A DNA stretch of 64,000 nt from Rhynchopus sp. YZ270_cl-10 (taxonomy: Eukaryota > Euglenozoa > Diplonemea > Diplonemida > Diplonemidae): the NCBI GenBank assembly GCA_964035575.1, contig OZ037833.1, forward strand, positions 1,674,001 to 1,738,000, read 5' to 3'. Each line of letters opens with the position of its first letter. The stretch's first letter is position 1. A model generated the notes under the pieces. That model had not been told where the DNA came from and did no database searches. It saw only the letters and a program-made list of their open reading frames with translations. The position numbers were made by a program, and so were the translations under genes. Shown here piece by piece: positions 1-8,742 of the stretch.

Positions 1-630
1 GAGAAACCACTAATTTTTTTTTTTTTGTGTCAAGAGGAAGGAGTCCTGTCGCTTTTTGAAAAGGGGATATTCAGTTCCCCTAAAAAGAAAAAATAACTTG
101 AAAAAAAAGATGAAACGTGAATAGCACGCAATACATCCTATTTTTTTCTGAATAGATAACAACAGATGATAGCTCACCCCCGGGTGTGAAATAGACCAAA
201 AGGCTCAAGGAAGAACCACTACTTTTACTCATAATTTTTAAAAAAACCCCCCCCAAAAAAATGAGGAAAAAAACATGTGTGAGTCACCGTTTTGTTTCCC
301 CCCCAAAAGGATTTTTGTCGTTTTTGTTTGGGGTTCTATTGGAGGCATGCATCTTTCCGTGATTTGGTTGTTAAATTCCTGGGCACCGTACTGAGCGTCT
401 ACGGCAAAAGCAAAATATCAGAGAGGGGGGTGCTTATTTGCCCTTCCTCCCTTGGTGGACGTGTTTTGTTTGTTTTGCTAGAGTTTGTTTTTTTGTTGTC
501 CATTTTTGAGCCATTTGCCCGAGCTTTGTACAGCAATCCCGGAACCACAACAACACAAGGAAAAAAAGAAAATAACTCCGAAAGATGGCCTCACAAAAGG
601 TGTTACCCCCACCCCCACCGACTGCAGAGT
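1..630. other. gene-free AT-rich stretch downstream of TRM82
   Basis: No supported gene. The sequence has many A, T and C homopolymers. Open frames on the plus strand here are low-complexity or lie antisense to the TRM82 exons. It includes the 3' flank of the minus-strand TRM82 gene, whose stop codon is at 631. Confidence 0.6.
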
Positions 631-1830
631 CTATTCCTCCTCGTCAACAGCTGTCACCTTCTCACCACCCACGCCGTCAGTCTTTGCACGTTTTCTGTGT
701 TGTTGTGGTGGTGTTTTTTTACTCGAATAGTGTGCATCAGTATGCATACCTCGACTTCAGGTCTGCCGGGGTTCCCTCTCCACGGTTCAGTGCACGCTTC
801 TTTGCCAATTCGACCTGTATGTTGGGTTTGTTTTTATATCCGTATACCTCACGTTCTAACATACCTGCCAGTACGACGGCTGCACCGACGGAAGAGCGAC
901 AGGCAATTCGTAGGTTTCTGCTGTAAGAGTTGTTCCGGAAAGCTGGAACTTTTGCACAAAGGGGCCACTGTCTCCAATGAAGGCCGCGAACACTGTGGAC
1001 CCGGACGATGCGAGCGATGTGGGTGCGCGTGTGGACAGCACCTTGCCCTTGGCAAGCGCCGCCACAGAGTACGCCACGATCCCTACAGTGTCGACCGAGG
1101 CAAGAAGCGTCTGTGCGCCCGACGCGTCCACAGCCACGGTCAGGTCGTGCACAGTCTTGCCCTCAAATATTTCGTCAAAGACAGACTCCCCAGACGGAAG
1201 CTTCCAGACACGCACCTGACCATCCCCACCGCTGGTTGCTATTAATTCATCGGAAATCTCAACCAGGCTGCTAACAAAGCTGTCGTGTCCGAAGCAGAAG
1301 CGCTCAATGATGTGTGTCGCGGGGTACCTCGTGAGGCGGACGTGCTCGTCTTTGTCTGTTGTTGCAAGGAGCTTGCCGCCGAAGCAGAAGTGCATGCCTG
1401 TGATCATGCTTGCGGTGTGTCCGAAGGAGAACTTCGCCTCGCCAAACCCGGAGGCAAGGTCGAAGCCAATCTCGAAGACGTCGCCTGTCTTGTCTCCCAC
1501 AAGCACCTTGTTGTGTGGCGCACCGATGTACGCGATCTGACCAATCTTCTTCTGGAACGGTGCACTCGTGTGTGTCACGTTCATTGCTGCGTCACGCACC
1601 TCAACCACCTTCTCGTCTCCCGCAAGCAGCCAGAACGCCGTCCCATCCGCCGCAGTGACGGGCAGGATCGCACGCACCGGCTTCGTCGCAATGCTTGTGT
1701 GCTGCGCCATCTTGTCCCCAATCGCAGAGAAGAAGATGTGCCCCCCTGTGCTGCTCACAACGTGCGTCGCAGAGCACCCAACTGCCCACCCGCCCTCTGC
1801 CTGCTCATTCTCCTCGGGACGGTCTCCCAT
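631..1830 (-). CDS. TRM82: WD40 subunit of tRNA (guanine-N7) methyltransferase, Trm82/WDR4-like
   Basis: Probable non-catalytic partner of Trm8/METTL1, which makes m7G46 in tRNA. Exon 1 (1830-865) encodes 322 residues of WD40 repeats. The central block reads like Trm82: a GHTASMITGMHF segment, then DKDEHVRLTRYP, ERFCFGHDSFVSSL and SGGDGQVRVWKL. The long frame runs two codons into an intron and stops at 856. However, CAG/GTATGT at the exon edge, an intron 864-815 ending ACATACAG, a 65-nt exon (814-750), a second GTATGC...ACACAG intron (749-695) and a last exon (694-631) give a continuous reading frame. Its lysine/arginine-rich then acidic tail ends VDEEE. The full product is about 364 residues. 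The two small exons rest on splice signals and phase only. The family call is by motif recognition. Confidence 0.83.
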
Positions 1831-2009
1831 TATTCTTTTGATGTGTCGTGTTCCTTTTGGGTGGTGTGAGAAAATATATCATTAGGCACAATGTGCGGCA
1901 GGGGGAGAGGGTGCTTTTTGTATCAACAATCGCCCACAGTGTTCTGTACTCAATGTCGCCATTATGCGAGGATACTTTCACGGCATCTTCCCCCCCTCCT
2001 TGGTAGTGT

Positions 2010-3386
2010 TCACATCCGTGCCGGCATGAGGCGCTGTGTGACCATGTCTGGGGTGATCTCTGCTAGGGTGCGTGCACCGCAGAGCTGCATGCAGTTGGTG
2101 AGCTCAGCACGGAGGATGTCTAGTGTCTTGCGCACACCGGGTTCTCCTTGAGTGGCAAGGCCGTAGATGATTGGGCGGCCGATGAGCACAGCGCGTGCAC
2201 CGAGGGCTATGGCCTTGAAGATGTCTGAGCCCTTGCGGATGCCGCCGTCGACGTACACCTCGACACTGCCCAGGCGCTGCTGTGCACGCACCACGTTAGC
2301 AGCCTTCACCGCCGCAACCACACCCGGCAACGCAAACGCAGGCGGCACAGTCCCGTTGAGCTGCCGGCCACCGTGGTTCGACACAACCATCCCCCGCACA
2401 CACGGCATCGCAGCAATGCGTGCCGCACTCTCCGCACCGAGCACACCCTTCACCACCAGAGGCAGGTCCGTCAGCCCCGCCACCCACGCAACCAGGTCAG
2501 GGGTAAGCGACTGGTCGTACAGCTTTGAAACATACGCCTTCCGGTCGCCTGCCGCAGCCACGTCCACCGCAGGCTTCGCACCCTTCTTCTTCATCTCCGA
2601 CACAACATTCGCCATTTTGTACTCTGAAGGCACACTAAAATTCTTCTTTTCAAGCTCCGTTCTGTTCCCAAGCACCGGCAGGTCTACTGTCAGGCAAATC
2701 GCCGAATACCCAGCCTTTGCCGCACGCTTCACAAGACGCTCTGTTATGCCACGGTCCTTATAGACATACAGCTGGAACCACCGGTATCCTTCCGGCGCAG
2801 CCTCTGCCACATCCTCCAGCGGCATCGACGCTGTGGTGGAGAGACAGTTACCTATACCTGCAGAGCTGCACGCTTTGGCGACTGCCACTTCCCCTTGGGG
2901 GTGCGCCATCTTGAGGAGCGCGGTGGGTGCGGAGAGCAGGGGGAGGGAGATGGTTGCGCCTAGCACTGTGGTAGAGAGGTCTGCACGGGAGACGTCGATG
3001 AGGACACGGGGGACGAGCCAGTAGTGGTTCCAGGCGGCGATGGCTTCGGCAATGGAGGAACCGTCATCTGCCCCTGCGTCGTAATACAGCTTGGCTGCGG
3101 GGCTGAGCCGTGCACGCCCTTCACGGGTCACATCGGACACTGTGAACAGACGTGCCAACACATTGCGGTGGATCGTGCCCACCTTCAGTCGTTGCACAAT
3201 AGAGTCTGCATGTGGACTGTGCCGGACACTGTTGTATGCATCCGTCGCATCCCGCCCCACCTCTCTCCTCACCAACGCCTCCCCACCAGGATGCACCCCC
3301 GCAAACTCCGTCACATCCACGACAGCATCATTGATGTACAACAGCCCCTCCGACGCTGCGACCTCTTCTTCAGAATAGACCCTCAT
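2010..3386 (-). CDS. cytochrome b5 / FMN-dependent 2-hydroxyacid dehydrogenase (flavocytochrome b2-like)
   Basis: Single-exon gene, 458 aa. Residues about 1-75 form a cytochrome b5 domain with the HPGG heme-ligand motif and a second His in an RHSPHAD segment. Residues about 95-455 form an FMN-dependent alpha-hydroxyacid dehydrogenase. The visible family motifs are YYDAGADD near the start, FQLYVYKDR, LTVDLPVLGNR, the active-site SNHGGRQLNG (His near residue 338) and the phosphate-binding VDGGIRKGSDIFKAIALGA. This is the domain order of yeast L-lactate:cytochrome c oxidoreductase. The substrate (lactate, glycolate, mandelate) cannot be told from sequence. The Asp that usually follows GGRQL is Asn here. 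No mitochondrial presequence or signal peptide precedes the b5 domain, so a cytosolic site is inferred. A pyrimidine-rich tract ending CTCCAG lies 2 nt before the ATG. Confidence 0.9.
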   Translation of the reverse strand: MRVYSEEEVAASEGLLYINDAVVDVTEFAGVHPGGEALVRREVGRDATDAYNSVRHSPHADSIVQRLKVGTIHRNVLARLFTVSDVTREGRARLSPAAKLYYDAGADDGSSIAEAIAAWNHYWLVPRVLIDVSRADLSTTVLGATISLPLLSAPTALLKMAHPQGEVAVAKACSSAGIGNCLSTTASMPLEDVAEAAPEGYRWFQLYVYKDRGITERLVKRAAKAGYSAICLTVDLPVLGNRTELEKKNFSVPSEYKMANVVSEMKKKGAKPAVDVAAAGDRKAYVSKLYDQSLTPDLVAWVAGLTDLPLVVKGVLGAESAARIAAMPCVRGMVVSNHGGRQLNGTVPPAFALPGVVAAVKAANVVRAQQRLGSVEVYVDGGIRKGSDIFKAIALGARAVLIGRPIIYGLATQGEPGVRKTLDILRAELTNCMQLCGARTLAEITPDMVTQRLMPARM

Positions 3387-3502
3387 TTCTGGAGAAAGTG
3401 GTTTGTGGAAAAAGGGGATTTAAGAAAAGGGTAGCTTTGTTTCTATGTTTCCAATACACTTATACAGAAAGGGAGAAAGTAAATACTGTGGATGGGGAGG
3501 GG

Positions 3503-5533
3503 TTAGACTGCTATCGCTTGGACAGACTTTTTAACAGACGAGAAGGCGACCTTGGTGAGATAGAGGTAGTGGTTGGAGGTGTCCGGCGCAGGGGAGAGGG
3601 AGCGGGAGCAGGAGCGGCATTCGCGGTCGTGTGTCGCAACGGGGTGGTAGCAGACGGGGCAGGAGGCGTCGAACTGCATTTCATCCTCAAGGACATCCAG
3701 CTCCAGCTCCACCTCGTCGTCGCTGCAGTCCGACCAAGTGTCGATGGTCACATCACTCAGCCGCATCTTCCCCCGCCGTATCTCCTCCTGCGTCTTCAGC
3801 TTCCACCAAATGCACGCACAACAACACAACACAATCACAACAAACACTATCGCAAACGCTGCCCCGCCACCCATCCCCCCATCCTCCTCGTCCTCCTCAG
3901 TCTCAGGCGCAGGGATGTGCCCTATCATGTACGACACCGCCCCTTCGTCTGCGTCTTGGACAATGCAGGATCCTGTGCGAATGCATACAGAGAGCTCGTT
4001 GTCGGAGCCTGTGTGGTAGAGGAAGTAGCGACAGAGGGGTTCGTTGGAGCAGAGGCAGGCGCAGTGCGTGAGGGTGACGTCGGTGGTGTTCTTGATGTCG
4101 GTGTCGAAGGTGCCTGTGCAGGTGGCGTCGACGTTGTACTCACCCTGCCAGCATGTTGGTGCTGGTGTTGGTGGCGCTTCCGTTGGGGGTGCGGGTGTTG
4201 CGGGTGGCTGAGTTGGTGGTGCGTCGGTAGGCGGTGCAGGTGTGGCCGTGCTTGGCACCTCTGTCGGTGGTGCTGCTGTCTCAGGTGCATCCGTGGTAGG
4301 CAACGGCGTGTCCGGTGCAGCAGTCAGCGGCGCCTCCGTTGCGTTGACAGGCGTTTCAGTGTCCGGCGCATCTGTCTCTTCAGGCAACACAGTGTCGGGC
4401 GCCTCTGTGTCGGGTATGTCTGTCTCGGGAGTATCGGGCGACACTGTCGTGGACGCATCAGGAGCGTTTGTCGGAGAGTCGGTCACATTCGGTGACCCTG
4501 TAGGTTCTATAGTAGGCGCAACGGTGTTGGCTTCTGTCATGGGAACGGCGGTCTCTGGAGGCTCGGTGTCGGGGGCGGGGGTGTCTGGGGAGGGCACATC
4601 CGTGGGTGGGATAGTTACCGCTGCGGATGGCTCTGGGGTGAGGGGCGCGCCTGTGTCGGGCACCTCTGTGTCAGGGGTGGCTGTTGGCTCTTCCGTCTCC
4701 GGTGCGGCAGTGACGTTCACAAACGCCGGCTCTTCTGTCTCCGGAGGCAACGTTGGCACCAACGTTAAGGTGACTGTCACAGACACCTCCTCCAAGCTGT
4801 TCCACCCCTGCGTCGCCGCCAGCACCGGTATCACCGTTGCGCTTGCAAGAAACAGCAGGATCGCAAGCCCTATCGCAACCGTCGTCCCCCTGAAGGTAGA
4901 GTTCTTCTTCCCCACAGCAAGCCCGTACAGAAGCAGCACGCATATCCCCAGCCCAAACATCCCCCACCCCACGGCAACGGAGATGGTGTGGATAATCGGG
5001 TCCTCTATGCCGAGCGAATTCAACGCCTCGCTTTGCTTGAGAACCTGGATGCCGAGGTAGAGCTGCATGGCGGCACGCCCTGGGAAGTACATTGAGAAGT
5101 GCGCACGACTTCGGAACCATTTGAACTTGATTTCTGCCATAATCACCATAAAGCCTACCCAAGAGTAGCTGAAGCACGACAACACATACATTGCCTTGGC
5201 TTGCGTATCTGAGTGCCGTTCTTTGTGAATGGCAGACACGATACCAGCAGGTTTAATTTCATTTGCCATAAGAATGCCAAGACCGAAGATACACGCTGCT
5301 GCGAACACAATAATGAGAATCGACAGCCCCTTCGTCACAATGTGCCCACACATGCCACGTCGCAGACGCTTCTCCTCCTCCTCCCGCTCTGTTTCACCCT
5401 CATCCTCCTCCCCTTGGCTGTGCTCATCCTGAGCACGCACATCCTCTCCGTGAGTAGGAGACCCCGGGTCCACAGCAGCCTCAAGCAAACCCTCCTCCTT
5501 GTCATCCCCTCCCTTCTTCCCAAAGAAGCCCAT
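3503..5533 (-). CDS. multi-pass membrane protein with mucin-like stalk and cysteine-rich domain
   Basis: Single-exon gene, 676 aa, no assigned function. There is a charged, Glu-rich N-terminus (1-60), then four hydrophobic segments at about 68-89, 115-134, 183-207 and 216-240. Residues 120-165, with FMVIMAEIKFKWF and a later PGRAAMQLYLGIQVL, resemble the four-helix COPI-associated/TVP15 membrane proteins. That resemblance is weak. Residues about 250-468 are a Thr/Pro/Glu/Asp-rich stalk of TPAP- and DTEAP-like units, probably heavily O-glycosylated. A cysteine-rich module (about 469-535, ending RTGSC) recalls a PAN/apple fold. Then come another membrane helix (about 557-578, with CCCAC) and a cytosolic tail with CPVC...CRSC zinc-ribbon-like pairs near 621-645. 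A tetraspanning head fused to a mucin stalk is an unusual layout. Confidence 0.78.
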   Translation of the reverse strand: MGFFGKKGGDDKEEGLLEAAVDPGSPTHGEDVRAQDEHSQGEEDEGETEREEEEKRLRRGMCGHIVTKGLSILIIVFAAACIFGLGILMANEIKPAGIVSAIHKERHSDTQAKAMYVLSCFSYSWVGFMVIMAEIKFKWFRSRAHFSMYFPGRAAMQLYLGIQVLKQSEALNSLGIEDPIIHTISVAVGWGMFGLGICVLLLYGLAVGKKNSTFRGTTVAIGLAILLFLASATVIPVLAATQGWNSLEEVSVTVTLTLVPTLPPETEEPAFVNVTAAPETEEPTATPDTEVPDTGAPLTPEPSAAVTIPPTDVPSPDTPAPDTEPPETAVPMTEANTVAPTIEPTGSPNVTDSPTNAPDASTTVSPDTPETDIPDTEAPDTVLPEETDAPDTETPVNATEAPLTAAPDTPLPTTDAPETAAPPTEVPSTATPAPPTDAPPTQPPATPAPPTEAPPTPAPTCWQGEYNVDATCTGTFDTDIKNTTDVTLTHCACLCSNEPLCRYFLYHTGSDNELSVCIRTGSCIVQDADEGAVSYMIGHIPAPETEEDEEDGGMGGGAAFAIVFVVIVLCCCACIWWKLKTQEEIRRGKMRLSDVTIDTWSDCSDDEVELELDVLEDEMQFDASCPVCYHPVATHDRECRSCSRSLSPAPDTSNHYLYLTKVAFSSVKKSVQAIAV

Positions 5534-5826
5534 AAGGCAAGAGGATCACTCCATGGGGCAGGGTTAGTTCCGGTACTGAGAGGTGGGGGGTTGGAGGGAT
5601 GGAGGGATGGAGGGGGGAAAGGGGGTAGAGAAATGGATTGAAGTGATCAGAAATCGTTGATTTTTCTTTTTGGTAAGGAGCGTCGGATGCAACGCTTGTC
5701 CAATGACTGCTGTTTTTGTGTTTTGCAATGTGTGTGGAGAAATACCACCACCCCCCCGCCCCCGTTGATTGGTCCCAATAAAAAAAAAACACTCCGGAAT
5801 ACAGAAGAATATGTTTAAATGTTCTC
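5534..5826. other. intergenic spacer
   Basis: Spacer between the 3' end of RRP4 (stop at 5827) and the start of the membrane-protein gene (5533). G-rich plus-strand runs near 5580-5630 and a poly-A tract at 5780-5790. No further gene seen. Confidence 0.5.
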
Positions 5827-6981
5827 TCATTCTGCTGTTGTTGTTGGTTCAGCTTTTTTTGCCTTTCTGAATCCTTTTGCGCGTTCTGACGCGTCTTTTG
5901 CGAGGTTGACCTGTATGTTGTGTTGTGTTGTGTCGCGGGGTTTTTAGGGGTAAAATAACTGTCAAGAACATCATGATTGTGGGAGGAAATGAAAGGCATA
6001 CCCGATGTTCTTCGAGCAGCATATCCGAGGGTCTCACGTTGTGGTGTAGTGCGGCTTGGTAGACGTCGAGGATTGTCAGGGGCTGGACCTCCAGGAACTC
6101 CTGTGTGTTGGTGTGTTGTTTGGGTTACAGTTAAGAGACACTTTCATTTTGGCGTGGAGAAGAAATAGAAGCGTGCAATTTTTTTTTGCAGAAAAATTGT
6201 TTAAATGACTGTTTGTCCATACCTCCGCAAGCAGCGTCACAGCAGCACGCAACCGCGCAATGTTGACACGGTCCTCGGGAGAGGAGTCGTCGAACACCGC
6301 CTCCTCCTTCTCCTCCACACCCTCCTTTTCCCCGGCGATGGTCTTCTTCAGCGCCGCTTCCTCCTCCTCCTCGGAGTCTGCGTCGTCACGCTTCCTTTTC
6401 GTTCCACGGGCAGCCTTGCGGAGCCAGACAAACCCATTCACACCGATGACTGCCTCAATACCACACGCGAACACATGAAAGTGCGACGCAAGCCGTCTCA
6501 CGAGAACGGCCGGCACTGTCACGAGGCAACCCCCCTCGAGCTTCCCGTATCGTGTAGAGCGTGTGTGCAGGGAGAGTGAGCCGTCGCGGTTGACCTTCTG
6601 CACCTCTGCGCTGACCATGTCGCTTTCTCTGAAGAGCTCGCGCATCTGGCGCTGGTCCTCGAGGGTCTTCCTGCGGAGGTGGCCGCCTGGGAGGTTGACG
6701 TTCTGCAGCATCAGCGCTGCGTCAAGGTGCGCGCCTAGGTTCACACGCCACCGCCCCGCCCCCACCGCCACCACGCGCCCCACCACACAGTCCCCCGTGG
6801 CCCCCACAAAACGGCTGCACGCCGCCTCCACACGCACCATCCTGTCCATCATCTGGATCTCCCCGCACAGACTCGACTGCAACCCACCCTCGGTGACATA
6901 CGTCCCCTTCCCATGAAGCCAATGCGCTGCATCCCCTGTCAACAGCTCACCCGGTGCAACAACAGGCTTGTCTGCTGACAT
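5827..6981 (-). CDS. RRP4: exosome complex subunit Rrp4 (EXOSC2)
   Basis: Cap subunit of the RNA exosome, acting in nuclear and cytosolic RNA decay and rRNA processing. Three exons: 6981-6223 (253 codons), 6100-6002 (33 codons) and 5910-5827 (27 codons plus stop). Introns begin GTATGG and GTATGC and both end ACAG; all junctions are phase 0. Product 313 aa. Family motifs: APGELLTG and GKGTY near the N-terminus; an S1-like part with GDCVVGRVVAVGAGRWRVNLG; NLPGGHLRRK; AEVQKVNRDGSLSLHTRS followed by YGKLEGG; and a KH-like C-terminal part with VIGVNGFVWL. A basic KRKRDD patch and a Glu-rich insert follow, which is unusual and may be a nuclear localisation region. The start is the ATG at 6981 (MSADKPV), not an in-frame ATG further upstream, because the upstream residues look non-coding. 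Confidence 0.9.
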
Positions 6982-7530
6982 TGTGTTTTTTGTGTTGTGG
7001 TACTGTCCGTGTTGTACCTGGTGTGTGGGATTGAATGAAGCGAATAATAGGGAGATTGAGTCATTAAAAAAGCAGATATTCTGCACAACCGAGACAACTA
7101 CACTACTCCAACAATTTATCAGAAAAAAAGAAAGGTGAGTCTAAAACGGACACCGACACTCTGTATTGCAGATAACCCCAACGCATGCTGCACGAGGTAG
7201 TTGCTTGGAACACTGCAGAGACACATAAAGGGGGGTGATGATTTCAATAAAAGTCAGGTAGACGAGGAGGGGGGCAAGGTCGTTTTGTGGATAATTGGAA
7301 AGGTGAATAAGGGGGGCGGGACAGAGTCCCCCCCGTGTGAAAAGTCTGCATTGTTTTTTAATCTTCTTCGAAGTTGTTTTTTTGTGATGCATTTAAACTT
7401 CTGCTGTATTCAGTTCTATTTGCGTGAGAATATTTCTCTTGCGTCCTGAGGAGATTGTTTTTTCCTTCTTTTGAAAATATTTGTGAAAATGTTTGTTTAT
7501 ATTCGCATAGATACAGATGTACTACACTAT

Positions 7531-7639
7531 TGGTACTCCGGAGGGGTCGATATTAGGTCACTGACACAGGGACTTTATACACATCCCCCCTGATATTGAC
7601 AGGTAGTGACAGGTCGTTGACCGACTTCCGAAAGCACCA
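7531..7639. mobile_element. MITE-like element, family E copy 1, 5-bp TSD
   Basis: 109-bp element with imperfect terminal inverted repeats (TGGTACTCCGGA at the left, reverse complement TGGTGCTTTCGGA at the right). It is flanked by the identical 5-bp direct repeat ACTAT (7526-7530 and 7640-7644). The right half carries tandem TTGACAGGT-type units. Related copies lie at 33784 and 45074. It encodes nothing; presumed non-autonomous DNA transposon. Confidence 0.75.
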
Positions 7640-7814
7640 ACTATGTTTAATTTATTTTTCTCTTTTTGTCCGTTGCAATTAGCTCAAGATGTCCATACTT
7701 AAAAAGATGAACAATCGCCAAAGCAAAGACAGCAGGAACACCCCTGGGGAAAAAATAAGAGATAATCGAAGCGGGAATCGGGGGGGAATTATTTTCTGCA
7801 GAAACAGAAACAGA

Positions 7815-7858
7815 GATGGAAGTGCAAATGCCTCACGGTTCATCGGCAGACGCACTGG
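7815..7858 (+). repeat. hairpin repeat family B, copy
   Basis: AGTGC...GCACT closing stem with family-like interior AAATGCCTCA and GGCAGACGCACT. Confidence 0.5.
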
Positions 7859-8000
7859 GAAACAAAGTGGAATAGGTAGAAATCGTGTCTACATTGTCGA
7901 ACGGGTGTGTAACAATCTTTTCGTAGCGCTCTCCAAGAACGCAATAAGTAAGAACAGTCCTTAGTGTTCACCGGAAGACGTGCCCACCCAAACAAAAGAA

Positions 8001-8035
8001 AAGTTTATCCTAAGCCTCTCGTGCTTAGTCATTAA
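8001..8035 (+). repeat. hairpin repeat family A, copy 1
   Basis: Perfect 6-bp stem CTAAGC (8010-8015) / GCTTAG (8023-8028) closing the 7-nt loop CTCTCGT; 3' flank TCATTAA. The 5' flank has diverged from the family GATGAAC. Confidence 0.7.
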
Positions 8036-8161
8036 TAATATATAAAAAAAAAAGAGTAGTTGAAACGTGCTAAAACGCATCTCAGTCAAGCTCATGCAAA
8101 GAGGTGGGGTGTGAGTGGAAGAAAAAGCTCCTGTGTCGGTTTTCTTTATATAAAACCTATA

Positions 8162-8197
8162 GAAGATGCCTCGAAAGCCTCTCGCGCTTAATCACCC
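8162..8197 (+). repeat. hairpin repeat family A, copy 2
   Basis: AAGC/GCTT stem around CTCTCGC, with GATG upstream and AATCACC downstream. A family-B hairpin follows about 25 nt later. Confidence 0.6.
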
Positions 8198-8221
8198 CAT
8201 CGGTCACCACTCAAAAAATAT

Positions 8222-8270
8222 TTGTGTAAACACCCCACTGAGACGCCGGAGGGCGCAGGCACTGCTTCTC
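8222..8270 (+). repeat. hairpin repeat family B, copy
   Basis: Shares GTAAACACC and GGCGCAGGCACTG with other family-B copies. An internal GCCGGAGGGC forms a small stem. Confidence 0.5.
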
Positions 8271-8480
8271 CACGGGGCTATCGAACACCCCCAGAGAGAG
8301 GACTTCATCGACATAAAAAAAGACACACAAATTCAAGAAAACTTTCAAAAAGGAAAAAGGGAGAATATAAAGTGTGTAAACACTTAGCCCACTTCTCAAT
8401 CCACAAAAAGGGGGCGCGAAAAGCCCCCATATAGGTTTTAGTCAATCAGGGGGGTGAGGGGTTGAAGAGAAAGGTTTTGC

Positions 8481-8514
8481 GAGATGACCAGAAGCTTCAC
8501 AGAGCTTAGACAAT
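8481..8514 (+). repeat. hairpin repeat family A, copy 3 (diverged)
   Basis: GAGATGACC flank, AAGC/GCTT stem around TTCACAGA. More diverged than the other copies. Confidence 0.5.
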
Positions 8515-8742
8515 ATTTTTTTGGAAGATGTATGAGCTGGGACGCAATACACCACAAAAAAAATATTAACGTATCCACTCTGTTGATTCTAAAAAACAGG
8601 GGGGGAAATAATCGCGAACGGAAAAATGAGGGAGAGGTTGAAATGGTGAACGCTTCCTCACCACTGATCCCTTTGTTGCATCACGAAAAGCAACAATGCA
8701 TTTCAAAGACCAAAATAATTAACCTCTACTTTCCCTTCGATT

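Larger units (their letters stand above)
6982..8742. other. gene-poor repeat-bearing spacer
   Basis: No supported gene. It holds one MITE-like element (7531-7639), two family-B hairpins (7815 and 8222) and three family-A hairpins (8001, 8162, 8481). An open frame at 7689-7964 (plus strand) is Asn/Arg/Ser-rich, overlaps a repeat, and is not called as a gene. Confidence 0.55.

Noticed and set aside
3398-5060. Long plus-strand open frames opposite the mucin-like gene
   Set aside because: They are antisense shadows of the Thr/Pro-rich coding sequence; their Ser/Gly/Val composition follows from its codon bias, with no domain and no splice context.
7689-7964. 91-codon plus-strand ORF, Asn/Arg-rich
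   Set aside because: Overlaps a family-B repeat, low complexity, AT-rich codon use unlike the real genes, no homology recognised.
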